64,000 bases of DNA from contig NW_027192203.1 of NCBI RefSeq assembly GCF_041956535.1, positions 493,406-557,405 on the forward strand, given 5' to 3'. A program made the position numbers and the translations under genes. Positions 44,477 through 55,841 of this stretch are shown piece by piece (within the stretch, counting starts at the first letter, position 1; every line of letters starts with the position of its first letter). The notes beneath the pieces were generated by a model. The model was not told where the DNA came from and made no database searches. It saw nothing but the letters and a program-made list of their open reading frames with translations. Source of the DNA: Calcarisporiella thermophila CBS 279.70. Its lineage: Eukaryota; Calcarisporiellomycota.

Positions 44477-46134
44477 GGAGGGAATTGAAAGTGCGTTTAG
44501 TTACTCAGTGAAATGGAGAGTGTGTAGGATGGAGAAGAAAAAGAAGAACGGTAAAGAGAGTCGATAAGAAGACTTCCGGTCGAAAAAGGAAATCCTACCG
44601 TACTCCCTTGCTCTTTATATGTCAGGCGTAAGTTGTGCTCTAGGCGTTGAGTTGAGCAGATCGGCGATTACTATTCTAAAATTAATATACAGCCGGTGGC
44701 AAATGTTTCGGTGACGTCAAGAGCCATTAAGGAAATTCGAATCCAGTCCGTAGGAGAATTAGCTGGAAAGGGGCGATGGAAGAAAACTGCTTCCAAGGAG
44801 AATTGGCCTTTACCTATAGTGCAGTGGATGGCACGCCATCTCCTCCCCCATGGATGTCGAAAGGTCATGGAAATGCAATGAGGCGTGTAGCTGCATAGCA
44901 GGCACCTGTCATCCCAAAGAGAGTCGACATCAGAGTCGATATTGAAGAGTTAGCTGAAAATTTCGGAGTTAGAGTCGCAGAGGAGCTTTTGCCTTGCTGG
45001 TGCCAAGGAAACTAATTTCCAGAAGGCGGTATAGACTTTCCGTTTATATTTGGGTTGGACTGGATGCACCATTGGTACTTTTTATTTTTCAAGCATCACG
45101 GCGTCTGCAATCTGTTTTCGTTACAGAATGCGATATGATTCTACGAGATGGATCTTTGGTTTTCGAAAAACAAAGCCCCTTCTGCTGCNNNNNNNNNNNN
45201 NNNNNNNNNNNNNNNNNNNNNNNNNNNNNNNNNNNNNNNNNNNNNNNNNNNNNNNNNNNNNNNNNNNNNNNNNNNNNNNNNNNNNNNNNNNNNNNNNNNN
45301 NNNNNNNNNNNNNNNNNNNNNNNNNNNNNNNNNNNNNNNNNNNNNNNNNNNNNNNNNNNNNNNNNNNNNNNNNNNNNNNNNNNNNNNNNNNNNNNNNNNN
45401 NNNNNNNNNNNNNNNNNNNNNNNNNNNNNNNNNNNNNNNNNNNNNNNNNNNNNNNNNNNNNNNNNNNNNNNNNNNNNNNNNNNNNNNNNNNNNNNNNNNN
45501 NNNNNNNNNNNNNNNNNNNNNNNNNNNNNNNNNNNNNNNNNNNNNNNNNNNNNNNNNNNNNNNNNNNNNNNNNNNNNNNNNNNNNNNNNNNNNNNNNNNN
45601 NNNNNNNNNNNNNNNNNNNNNNNNNNNNNNNNNNNNNNNNNNNNNNNNNNNNNNNNNNNNNNNNNNNNNNNNNNNNNNNNNNNNNNNNNNNNNNNNNNNN
45701 NNNNNNNNNNNNNNNNNNNNNNNNNNNNNNNNNNNNNNNNNNNNNNNNNNNNTATGATTCTACGAGATGGATCTTTGGTTTTCGAAAAACAAAGCCCCTT
45801 CTGCTGCGTATTGAGCCTCCCGCCGAATCGGCCAAGCTTGTTCCAGGCTTCCGTCAAAAATGGGGTTATTCTATTTGGTGGAGCACTTTGTCGCCATAGG
45901 AGAAGGAAAAAAAATTCAGTGTTGTTAATAAACAGAACTCTATATACACATAAAGAAAAATATAAAAAGTGTAGGAAGGTCAGGTTAAAATAAAAGTTCG
46001 TTTCAAAATAAAAAAGAATCCATATAACAATACAACCAAGAATAAAAAAAGGATTTACGGTAATTTGAGTTGAGATAAATACACAAAATGAGGGAAAGTA
46101 AACATATATATATATATAACATTAAGGAAGATAT
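44477..46134. other. Intergenic region containing an assembly gap
   Basis: This region holds the promoter side of the HAM1-family gene, the N gap at 45189-45752 and the AT-rich 3' side of the kinase gene. Sequence beside the gap contains no gene that I recognise. Confidence 0.5.
45134..45807. repeat. N gap flanked by identical 55-bp edges
   Basis: The 55 bases before the gap (45134-45188) and the 55 bases after it (45753-45807) are identical and in the same orientation; the 564 bases between are N. Matching edges of this kind arise when adjacent contigs share a graph k-mer, or when a tandem repeat was not resolved. Confidence 0.95.
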
Positions 46135-48242
46135 CTACCAATCCTTATCGTCGCCCTCGTAATGCAGTGTCACTGTGTATGAATATATATCCAAAGATGA
46201 ATGCCCCTGTTCGCCAGAGTGCGGGGAGAGAAAAAAATTACCTGAGTTAAACTCTCCAAATGGATTGGTGCCATCCTCGTCCTCCGAAACGCACAGCGTC
46301 TCCGATTCTATATCCAAACTAAAACTATCGTGCATAGTCCTCATCTGTAATTCCTCGTCCAGACTTGGTACAATGGGAGGGGTGATGTGTCGCAGGAGAG
46401 CCCAGTTGATTGGCTTGAAGAAGGAATGCGCCTTTATATCTGCGGCGCCAGCGCGACATCCTAAACGGCGATGCTCGTCCTTGTGGAGAAGTTTGCAAAT
46501 AAGATTTTTGCACGTACTGCAGAAATAGGGTGAAGGGTCAGTGAATACGGAGAAAGGGAGAATAACCAGGATGGATCTTAGGAATAGATACCTTGAAATA
46601 GGCTGGAGGCCAAGATGATCAGGGAAAAATACGTCGCTGCGCAGGATGTTGGTAAAGGTCGCATTCCTATTTGGCCCTTTGAAAGGGGTGGTCCCAAACT
46701 ACAGCATCATACATATGCACAATGTCATCACCAGGGTGTGGGCGAAAATGAAAAAAAAGGTCTCACTTACAAGCATTTCATAAATTAAGATGCCTAATGT
46801 CCACCAATCCACCGCACTAATCCCCGAAAAAAAAAGAATTATTATTTGGGATTTACTCAATTGCTTCAAGCAACATTACCTAGTATGTCCACATCCTTTG
46901 ATCACCTCAGGTGCAATGTACTCTTCTGTCCCCACGAACGAGTTTGTTCTCCAATTACCCACACAAGAACGGGTGTCAATGGCCGGTGCCTAAGGACAGA
47001 AGACGAGGCATGAGACAGTGTCCCTCTAGAGCCCTTAAGAAAAACACACATACCACCCCATAGGGCGAATTGCTTCGAACGATCGCAGGTGCGCCACTTG
47101 ACATGGATTGTTTTGAGAGATCGAAATCGGTAAGCATAATATGTCCAGTTTGGTGGAGTAGGATATTTTCTAGAGGTGGTGTTGAGCACAATTCTCTTGT
47201 TAATACCAGTTTCCCTAATGATGAATGCCACGCTTACCTGGTTTCAAATCACGATATATAAACCCATTGAGATGCAAGTACTCTAGCGCCGCAACCACTT
47301 CGGCCGTATAAAACCGAGCGTCCGGCTCCGAAAGACACTTCCCTTTTCTTGATTGCAACACTATCCACAGCGAAGTAGGTAAAGAAGACGCTAAATTGAA
47401 CAAACCAAAGGAAAAGCCATACCTCGGAAGAATTCGCCTCCCATACAGTATTCCATACACAAATATAAATATTTTTCGCTCTGAAATGAATGATAGAGAG
47501 TCACGACAAAGGGGTGATTGCTCGTGGCCAATATTTCCTATGCGAAAGGCAAAAGATCAATTAAAAGCTTCCTCCAAGCATGCAGGCTAATAGCTCGTAG
47601 CTCTACCTGTTCGGCCAGGACCCTCTTTACTTTGTTCCTCTTAATCATCTCTTTCTTGGAAAGCACTTTCATTGCATAGAGCTTATTGCTTCCCTTCCTC
47701 CGAACAAGGTACACCTTTCCCACGTCGCCCTTACCTAATAGCTTGACCTTTTGGAAACTGCTTGGTCCAACCTCCACCTTCTTCACCTTGATACTACTTG
47801 AGGAGTACGTGCGTCGAAAAGCGGGCGGAACGGCAAGACGATTCTGAGTTTCTTTTAGCGGATTGGCAAGCTCATTGGCATTGGGTACGGATGAAACCCT
47901 GCGGAGGGACTTGTGAATGTGATGAGTGGCGGGGATGGCAAGGAGACCATTGGATTTGGGTTCGACCCCTGCAATCTTGGTCTCAGGGTCGAGAGTTTTT
48001 TGAGGCAATGCATCATTGGTTATCATTGGTAAGGGTGACGAAGAGGCATCATCAACGCCGATGGCATTGCCCGGCTGAGGCGTCTGTCCTAGCCGGAAGA
48101 ACCAACGTAATCTCGAAGTCCACCCCCACGAAGAATAGGAAGCGGAGATGGGTGCTGCCTGCGGAGGGGGGGTATGGCTGAGAAGCGGAGGTTTTTCCAC
48201 CGCGAGCTTTTCGGCCGGTAGAAAGTCGTTGGAGGTCTCCAT
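46135..48242 (-). CDS. AGC-family protein kinase of the Fpk1/Kin82/NRC-2 group (flippase kinase type)
   Basis: At least seven exons. The N-terminal 150 residues are Ser/Pro-rich. The kinase domain begins [24 protein letters not shown], with the ATP-binding lysine in [11 protein letters not shown]. It continues with [13 protein letters not shown] and [10 protein letters not shown], where DFD replaces DFG, as is characteristic of this AGC subgroup. Next come [15 protein letters not shown] and [21 protein letters not shown]. The C-terminal extension ends in FGEFNSVTLHY, reading as a hydrophobic motif, after a short intron. Yeast Fpk1/Fpk2 activate aminophospholipid flippases and respond to complex sphingolipids. 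The gene is divergent from the SUR2-type hydroxylase gene across 1.2 kb. Confidence 0.92.
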
Positions 48243-48590
48243 TTTCCCACCCTTGATTGTGAACTACAGGAACATGTAGGTAAGGGAAAAAAGAAAAAAC
48301 GAAAAACGGCCAGAGCCCAAAAAAAAAAAATGGAAAAGGATAATTTGGCCAATGCTTTTGATTCAAAATCGATTTGATTACAGAGCTCAACTGCTCACCT
48401 AAGGAGCTCGGAAGTAAGATCTAAAACCTTGCCTTGTGTCGTGCTAGTATTATTTAATCCCCACATTAATTCGGCACACTCTGATTATCGCAGAATTCAA
48501 AGGAGGGTCGTATCCGGGAAAGTTCCCAAAGCTAACTAATCACAAATATTGCCCGTTGTGATTGTTCAAGGATAATATGCTTGGAAAGGG

Positions 48591-48611
48591 CTTGCCCATA
48601 ATATGGGCAAG
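48591..48611. repeat. Perfect palindrome with 10-bp arms
   Basis: Arms CTTGCCCATA (48591-48600) and TATGGGCAAG (48602-48611) flank a single A. It lies 350 bases upstream of the kinase ATG and 850 bases upstream of the SUR2 ATG. The size and symmetry fit a dimeric transcription-factor site. Confidence 0.85.
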
Positions 48612-49133
48612 AGTCTAGAGCCCCTCCTTACTTTGGGAGAAGGGGGACAAGCGCTATAGTATCAGCCCCAGCTATATGCTTTGTGCTGGAGGGTTTGTAG
48701 CTCATTTTTAATCAGTCCTCGGCCACATCTACACTCGGAATGCAAGGCGAAAATCCTTTTGTTAGGCAGTTGCGAACTGCTCTCTACCGACGACTTATTA
48801 TGCTGTTAAACTCTCTCAAGCATATTTTTCTCAGTATGCCAAGCAGTTATTAATTTTCCACGCCCCAGGGCAATCCTTCAAGTGATGTGAAGTCAGCCAT
48901 TCTTGGTATCCCGTTCAAAAGCACTGCCCAGTTTCTCCGATAGATCCATTCTCTACTATCAGATTCGCTTGTAATGAGCTGGATATCTCATTCCTATATT
49001 CCGGAGGTAGCCAAGCCTACAGCTGTATTATAGAAAATTAGCCGATAATACATACTTAATTTCAGACTCTGATGATTTTTTGGGATTGGCCACTGTCTGG
49101 AGACCGGAGGTAAGTCGATGATTCCATCATTGC

Positions 49134-49264
49134 AGTGTCAGGCCAGAAATTAAGCTCCCGTATAGCTCCCATATTGGCAAAGAACTTAGTTGGCAATGGC
49201 CAAGAAATAAGCCCTCCAAGAATTAGGGCATAAGGTGGCTTATTAATATCGAATTTCTGACACT
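49134..49264. repeat. Structured segment with imperfect terminal inverted repeats
   Basis: AGTGTCAG plus AAATT at the left end (a 5-base insertion separates the two parts) matches the reverse complement of AATTTCTGACACT at the right end. Inside, AATAAGCC (49206-49213) pairs with GGCTTATT (49237-49244). I see no target-site duplication, so a miniature transposon is only a possibility. Confidence 0.4.
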
Positions 49265-49459
49265 AACTCCAATAAGTGGCATGATTCTCTTCTCTTCAAT
49301 TTTAATCCAAGGAAAAATACCCAACTTGGACTATTTATTTAATACAGTATCAACAAGCGATTCTCTCCACTGCGAAATTTTCACTAATTTTGCTCACTGG
49401 TTGTCATCCTTCGAGCATTACCCATAGAAAGTTTCCCCATACACCCCCCCCCAAAAAAA

Positions 49460-50648
49460 ATGAACGCAACTTCATACAATACAACTGCACCCATAATGCA
49501 TCCTCAGCTCTTGCCCTTCATCTCTGACTCACACCTCTCTGTTGTGCTACCCGTAGTCGCCTACTGGATCTATTCTCTCTTCTATGAGTTCCTGGATTAC
49601 TGTAACTTTCAGATGCTCGAGCCGTACCGTATCCACACACCAGAGGAGCTCACAAAGAATCGGGTCTCGAAGTGTAAAGTTATGGGGTGGGTTTTGTTCC
49701 AACAAGCCCTTCAATCCATTCTGGCACTGGTATTAACGGACGGTGCGGACAAAATTGCGGTCGATACATCGCTGGCGGTTGCTCGGTATCATCAGGTGAT
49801 AATGCAAGCCGTATCTCTAATAGGTCTAGAGAAGACGGTTAGCATGCCCTTGATTGATAAGCTAGCCAGTTGGGCATATTGGTACTTGGAGCCTTCAGTG
49901 CGATTCTTTTTTGCAATGTAAGATCTAGTTTTTATTTGTCGAGGCGAGTGCTAAATTTCCGAGTTTAACGTATTGGTTCTCTTCATATTTGGATTTCTGG
50001 GCGATAGGATCATCCTTGACGCATATCAATATTGGATGCACCGCTTCTTCCACACTAACAAGTTCCTCTACAAACATCTACACTCCGTGCATCATCGCCT
50101 GTATGTCCCCTACGCTTATGGAGCACTCTACAACCACCCACTCGAGGGATTCCTTATGGACTCCCTGGGCGGTGGTCTTTCGTATTGGCTGGCCGGGCTT
50201 TCGGTGCAGAGTGGAGCAATTTTCTTCGCCTTCTCGAGCATCAAAACAGGTACGGTGTTAATCTATAGGCTACCCCATTGCGTTGTCCTTGTTGACACTA
50301 TGCCCTTGGTTAGTTGATGACCACTCTGGATACGATTTTCCCTGGAACCCACTGCAATTCTTATTCAACAATAACGCAAGATAGTAAGTACCCTATTCCA
50401 TATGTGCCTGCTCCCGTCTCGCAATGCTCACCCATAGCCCCCTTCCTATTCTTAGCCATGACATTCATCACCAACCTGCCGGAATCAAAATGAACTTTTC
50501 GCAACCTTTCTTCACGATCTGGGATCGTATGTTTGGGACGTATGCTCCCACACTAGAGGCATGCCGCGAGGCAAACAAACGACGCAAGATGGCCCTAAAA
50601 GGCTCGGGGAGCGAAGACGAGGACAGCATCAAGGAGAAAAAGCAGTGA
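49460..50648 (+). CDS. SUR2: Sphinganine C4-hydroxylase (SUR2-type, fatty acid hydroxylase superfamily)
   Basis: There are four exons: 49460 to about 49917, 50008-50249, about 50316-50381, and about 50457-50648. The spliced protein carries the three histidine clusters of the di-iron hydroxylase superfamily: HRFFH, HSVHH and, across the last intron, YHDIHHQ. The N-terminal part has YWIYSLFYEFLDY and YRIHTPEE, as in Sur2. The region between has LDAYQYWMHR, YAYGALYNHPLEGFLMD and DHSGYDFPWNPLQFLF. The C-terminal tail is charged and lysine-rich (KEKKQ), a possible ER-retention signal. The enzyme hydroxylates sphinganine at C4 to phytosphingosine in the ER using O2 and cytochrome b5 electrons. The first 3' splice site (50007) was chosen for frame and because it joins MIILDAYQY. 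Confidence 0.9.
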
Positions 50649-51189
50649 ACTTTCATTTTTTTTTTTATTATTCATCACATCCAAAATAACTAATATTCTC
50701 CTATTATATATTGTAATCTTGTTTTTTTCCCCCTTTATTTTTCAATCTTTTTATTAATATTTTATAATCTTTTTTAATAATCATTGTAGGATATTCCCTT
50801 ATATATTTTCATTACTCTCTATATCTGGTGATGGAGCGGGTCCTTCGTCTGGGCCTGGTGCTAGTTTTTGGTTGAACCAACAAAAAGAATAGAATATGGC
50901 AATAAACGTTCATTATATAACAGCCATGGTCCGCAAGTTTCTCGGTATTAACTTGGTGTAGGACCGAGAGGATAGGAAAGGAAATAAATTCAAGGAGCAG
51001 AACAGGATTCAAAATGAGCAAACCAAAGAGGAAATACGGGGGCGGCAATCTGACAGTCACAAAACAGGAGTGCAAAGAGTGAATTAACTATCGCTGAGTA
51101 AGAGTCACCTTAACATCTTTTCTCATACATTTCTCAAATTGTTAGTGATCCATTAATAATCATTAAATAATCGACAACAATCTATTCAC
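50649..51189. other. Intergenic region between SUR2 and DIS3L2
   Basis: A T-rich SUR2 3' region with TATATA motifs is followed by the DIS3L2 leader. No credible ORF. Confidence 0.45.
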
Positions 51190-54100
51190 ATGGAGCCGGG
51201 CAATGATTGCGGCTCTTCGTTGCCTTCTGATCCCCTTCAGGAATCGAGTCCATCCAGCACTAAATCCGCCCGTGGCAAACGTCCGCGACAGCCTCACACG
51301 AAATCGGTTCCAGGAACAGGACCTTTTATAAATTCGCGCGGTCCAGCATTTCCCTCGGATGTGGACGTCACCAAGCAACTTGGCGAGGTTGTAGAACTTG
51401 ATTTCAACGCGATGGGGGTTGAATCAGCTGGAAAAATACTTTTGCAAGCGGAACGGAGGTGGCGGCATGCTCCAAAGAATTATTCCGTAGATGCTTTACC
51501 AAAAACGGGAGGAAAAGGCAAAGAGAAAATGAAAGAGACATCGGGTGAAGTCCAGCCTAAGCCGAAGACGCAGAATCGAGCACGGACCAGACAGCGTGCC
51601 GTGTCTAGTGCCAAGTCCACACAAGCGGAGAAAGGCAATCAGGGCGTGGAACCTACAGCCATCGCGGTGGAGGAGAAAGTGATTGCCACGCCCGCTGACA
51701 CTGCTAAGCATGGGGTGGAGGGGAAGCGTAGTAAACGGTCGCCCCGAAAGTTCATTAAGGAGAAAGAAAAAGAGAAGAGCACTAAACATAGGGAGATAGC
51801 TGCAACGGTTACGGCTACTTCTACTTCTGCTAATTGTACCCAGTTTACAGAGGCGTCAACCTCCAGTAACCCTGCTTCTAAAACAAAGGTGAAGAGGCAT
51901 CCCAAAACCGTAGATACCACAACAGCTGAGACGCCACCTGAGGTAGAGGGTGAGAGCATGGCAAGGATAGAGGAGGAAAGAAAGCGAAAGTCACGTAACA
52001 GGGAAAAATCAAAATCAAAATCAAAGTCATCAGATCCTGCTATCGAAAAGCCAGAAGTGGATCTACCGAAAAAGAAGCCGAGTCGATCCAAGGCAACTCG
52101 AAAAGTGCCCGCCGATGGTCAGCCCGCAGAAGAGCTGAAATCGACTGTAATGGGGAAGACTAAATCTACCAGTAAGGAAAAGAAGCGCGATGAGGGTGCG
52201 AAAAAGCGAGGCAAATCCTTACGAAAGACTGCCTCGACTGAGGGAAAAGAGAAATCGCGAGAGAAAAAATCGCGTGGGGTCACTAACCAAAACTCTGAAT
52301 TAACATCAGTGGCCAGCACTTCATCTAGCGCTAGCGCAAGCTTGGAATCGTTCTCCCTGGGGATCCAGCCCAACACAAACCGTCGGCTCCTCTTTGACCC
52401 GCACTACCACCATGATATCGTGATGAGCATGCTCTCCTCGGGCCAACTCTTTCGAGGTACATTGCGCATCAACAAACGCAATCGCACAGATGCATACGTC
52501 ACTTCCGACGATCTTGACTCGGATATCTATATATATGGAAGCCGTGCGCGCAACCGGGCCCTTGAGGGAGATATAGTAGCGGTGAAACTGATAGACGCCA
52601 ACAGAGTGCTGAGCGAGAAGGAAAACAAGGAGAGATCCAAAGAGGCTAAGAAGAGTAAATTCACAAGCGAGCAGGTGGTCCTCCTAGCATCTGAAATCGA
52701 GGATGACAAGGAGCCCGACCTGGCTGTGGAGGAGGTGCACAAGCCAAAATACTGTGGGATTGTGGTGGCCATTATTGAACGCGCGAAGGGTCTAGTCTAT
52801 GCAGGGTATATTTTCCACAGGTTACTCTGACCTTTCTCGTTCGAACCTTTAAAAAACCCTATTCTACCACACTAGAGAATTGACCGTGTTGCGGCCCGCT
52901 GGACAGCAAGAGGGTAGCAAGAAAAACGGAACGGATGAGCCTGCCGAGGACATGAACGACCCCAAAAAGTGGCCCAAGCTCATCTGGTTTAAACCGTGTG
53001 ACAAGCGCGTACCGCTGATCTCGATCCCCGTTGAACACGCCCCCCCTGATTATTGCAAGAACCCCGAACTTTATAAGCATAAAGTTGTGTTGGTACGGTT
53101 CTCTCCCCACCTGATTTGCTATCCTTTCTGGCCTCCTGTTTTCTAACCCTACCCCCCGCCCATGGATATTAGGTTAGCATTACAAGATGGCCCGTGACTT
53201 CGATGTATCCCTTTGGCAAAATGGAGAAGATTGTGGGCGACGTTGGGGAGATCGAGGTTGAGACTGAGGCGATTCTCGCCACCAACAATCTACCCTTCGA
53301 CCCCTTCAAACCCTCGGTGATCGCATGTCTACCTACTACGCCGTGGAAGATCCCCGCACGAGAAATAGCCTCGCGTCTCGACCTTCGTGGCGCCCGAATC
53401 TTCACGATCGACCCGCGCACAGCCAAGGATCTCGACGATGCGGTTTCGGTCCGGCACCTACCGGACGGACACCTGGAAATTGGGGTGCATATCGCGGATG
53501 TGAGCCATTTTGTCCGCCCGCGCACCAAACTCGACGAAGAAGCACGCCACCGTGCCACCACCGTCTATTTGGTGCAGCGCTCGGTGCCAATGCTTCCGCC
53601 TCTTTTGTGTGAGGAGCTCTGCAGTTTGAACCCGGGCGTGGATCGACTTGCGTTCTCCGTCATCTGGAAAATGACCCCTGATGCACGTGTCATCAGCACT
53701 TGGTTCGGGAAGACGCTCATTCGGAGTTGCGCAAAACTAGCGTACGACGATGCGCAGGACGTGATCGAGGGGCGAGGGCTCGGAGAGGGTGTAAGGATAA
53801 TGGACCACGATCGCCGGGCGGTCGAGAAAGACATTTTGCTACTCTATGTAAGTGTCCCCTTGGATTAGATTGGCTGCATTCTTCTTCCTCACCTTGGAGG
53901 TTGGACTCCCCCCGATTAACTCCACAGGAGCTCTCCAAAATCCTACGGGCGGATCGTTTCCAAAACGGCGCGCTTTCCGTCAACTCGGTTCGACTCGAGT
54001 TCGCGCTCGATGCACACGGGAACCCGATGGACGTATGGGTTTATCAGCAGCGCGAAGCCAACCGCCTCATCGAAGAGTTTATGCTTCTGGCGAATATGAG

Positions 54101-55412
54101 TGTGGCGGAGAAGATATCGGCCCACTTCCCTGAGCAAGCACTTCTAAGGCGGCATGCAGATCCTATCGAGAGACGACTGGTAAGTGAGGCATTTGCGATT
54201 GGCATACAACCTTTCTTCTCCCTCCGATTTTTTAACCTTCCTCGACGATGGTTGCCATTTTAGGAGGAATTCATCAAACTATGTGCTTGTCTCGGCCATG
54301 ACATGGATGGGAGCACCGCCGGTGCCCTTATGGACTCCTTCAACCGTATAGGATCGGATGATGTACGGGAGGTGCTCAAAATCCTCTCCATCAAGCCGAT
54401 GCAACGTGCAAAATACTTCTGCACCGGCATGCTCGATGAGGCGCAGTACCGCCACTACGCGCTCAATGTTCCTCTCTACACGCATTTCACCTCGCCGATT
54501 CGCCGGTATGCGGATGTGATTGTCCACCGGCAACTGGAGGCCGCGCTGCAGGGAGGAGCGACGCTGGACAAGGAGACGGTCGGGCGGATCGCACAGCAGT
54601 GCAACACGAAGAAGGAGGCTGCCAAAAACGCCCAGGAGCAGTCGATCCAGCTCTTCCTGTGTGTTTATCTGCAGTCGCGCTGTCTCCGCTCTGGTGCTCC
54701 CGAGATATGCGAGGCGATCGTGTTGGACGTGCTCGAGGAAGCCTTCGACGTGTTTATTCCAAAATATGGCATTGAAAAGAGGATGCATTTGGACCAAATG
54801 CCCTTACAGAAGTTTGCACCTCTCCCGCGCAAGAAGATTCTGCATATGTGTTGGGAGCCGGGGGTAGACACGGTGCAAGCGGCTAGCGAGAAGATGTTCA
54901 AGCGGGCGAGGAACGAGGAGTGCAAATTGGTGGAAGAAGAGGTGATGGAGGATGCGAAAGAGATTGAAGATGCCATGCGGGGATTGCAAGGGATGAGTTT
55001 GCAAGATCGAGAGAGTAGGGAGAGGTCCAGCGAAGTGGAATGTTGTGAGGAAGAGAGCGAGGAGGAGGGGGAACATGAGTTTGAAGATGAGGAAGAAGAC
55101 GATCACGATGAAGATGGCGACGAAGAGAGTGAGGTTGATGAAGGCAATGCATGTGATCTTGAGTCCGAGGAAGACGAGGGAGAGAGTGAGGAGGAAGAAG
55201 AGGAGGAAGAGGAGGAAGAGGAGGAAGTAGAAGAGAGGAATAAGGGAGAAGAGGCGAATATGTGTGAAGCCAACGAGATCCTCCAGTCGCCCTACGGCCA
55301 GACGATTAAGGTTTTTAACCGCATCCAAGTGGCACTTACGGTAGATATGTCACGTTCACCCGCCTGCATCCTGGTGACGGCGATGAACCCCTTTGGGCAC
55401 ATCAAGAAATAA
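51190..55412 (+). CDS. DIS3L2: DIS3L2-type 3'-5' exoribonuclease (RNase II family)
   Basis: At least five exons. Residues 1-390 are lysine/serine-rich and disordered. Cold-shock domains follow (FDPHYHHDIVMSMLSSGQLFRGTLRINKRNRTDAYV; ALEGDIVAVKL). The RNB domain has FTIDPRTAKDLDDAVS, which keeps all four metal-binding aspartates (D-x5-D-x-D-D), then IGVHIADVSHFV, LLCEELCSLNPG and LNVPLYTHFTSPIRRYADV. These match animal DIS3L2, so this is not the inactive Ssd1 type. The S1-like domain starts EAIVLDVLEEAFDVFIPKYG and reaches MCWEPGVDTVQ. About 130 residues, mostly Glu/Asp, then intervene before the last strand (TIKVFNRIQVALTVD). DIS3L2 degrades oligouridylated RNAs in the cytoplasm. The acidic insertion is unusual. 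Confidence 0.93.
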
Positions 55413-55841
55413 GGCGCCTTCACTGAGGTGGAAAGCTGGTCGCTCAATATTACTTTAATTTGGGATGGTTCCATTCGAGGGAAGACATGATTACCCTAGG
55501 TTATTTGCATGTAAATATTTGTTTTAATCTTGAGACAACCATTTTTGAAAAAATGAAAACGATAAAAAAACGATAAAAACGTCCAATAAAAACCTATGCC
55601 TTTACTAACGGAAATGCACTGAATCCAACGCACATTCTCAAATATCAATCTAGAATTTAATTATTCATATTCATAAAAGCAACCCTCGTCCTTTGGAGGT
55701 GGCAAGCCAAACATAAAATGGGTGGAAGGAAGAGGGAGATTGGAAAAATTACATAGAACACATGGACACAAGAGGATAAAAACAAATGAGACAAGGGAAA
55801 CCACAGAAGGGGATTCGTATGAATAGAGGGAAACTAGAGCA
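55413..55841. other. Convergent intergenic region
   Basis: AT-rich 3' region with A runs after the DIS3L2 stop. No coding signal. Confidence 0.45.

Larger units (their letters stand above)
48243..49459. promoter_or_regulatory. Divergent promoter region of the kinase and SUR2 genes
   Basis: This is 1.2 kb between divergent start codons. It holds a perfect palindrome at 48591-48611 and a structured segment at 49134-49264, both listed separately. Just before the SUR2 ATG there is a run of 11 C followed by 8 A. No convincing ORF. Confidence 0.5.

Noticed and set aside
44994-45993. ORFs of 235-301 codons crossing the N gap on both strands
   Set aside because: They exist only because N codons are read as open; the real flanks are short and repeated.
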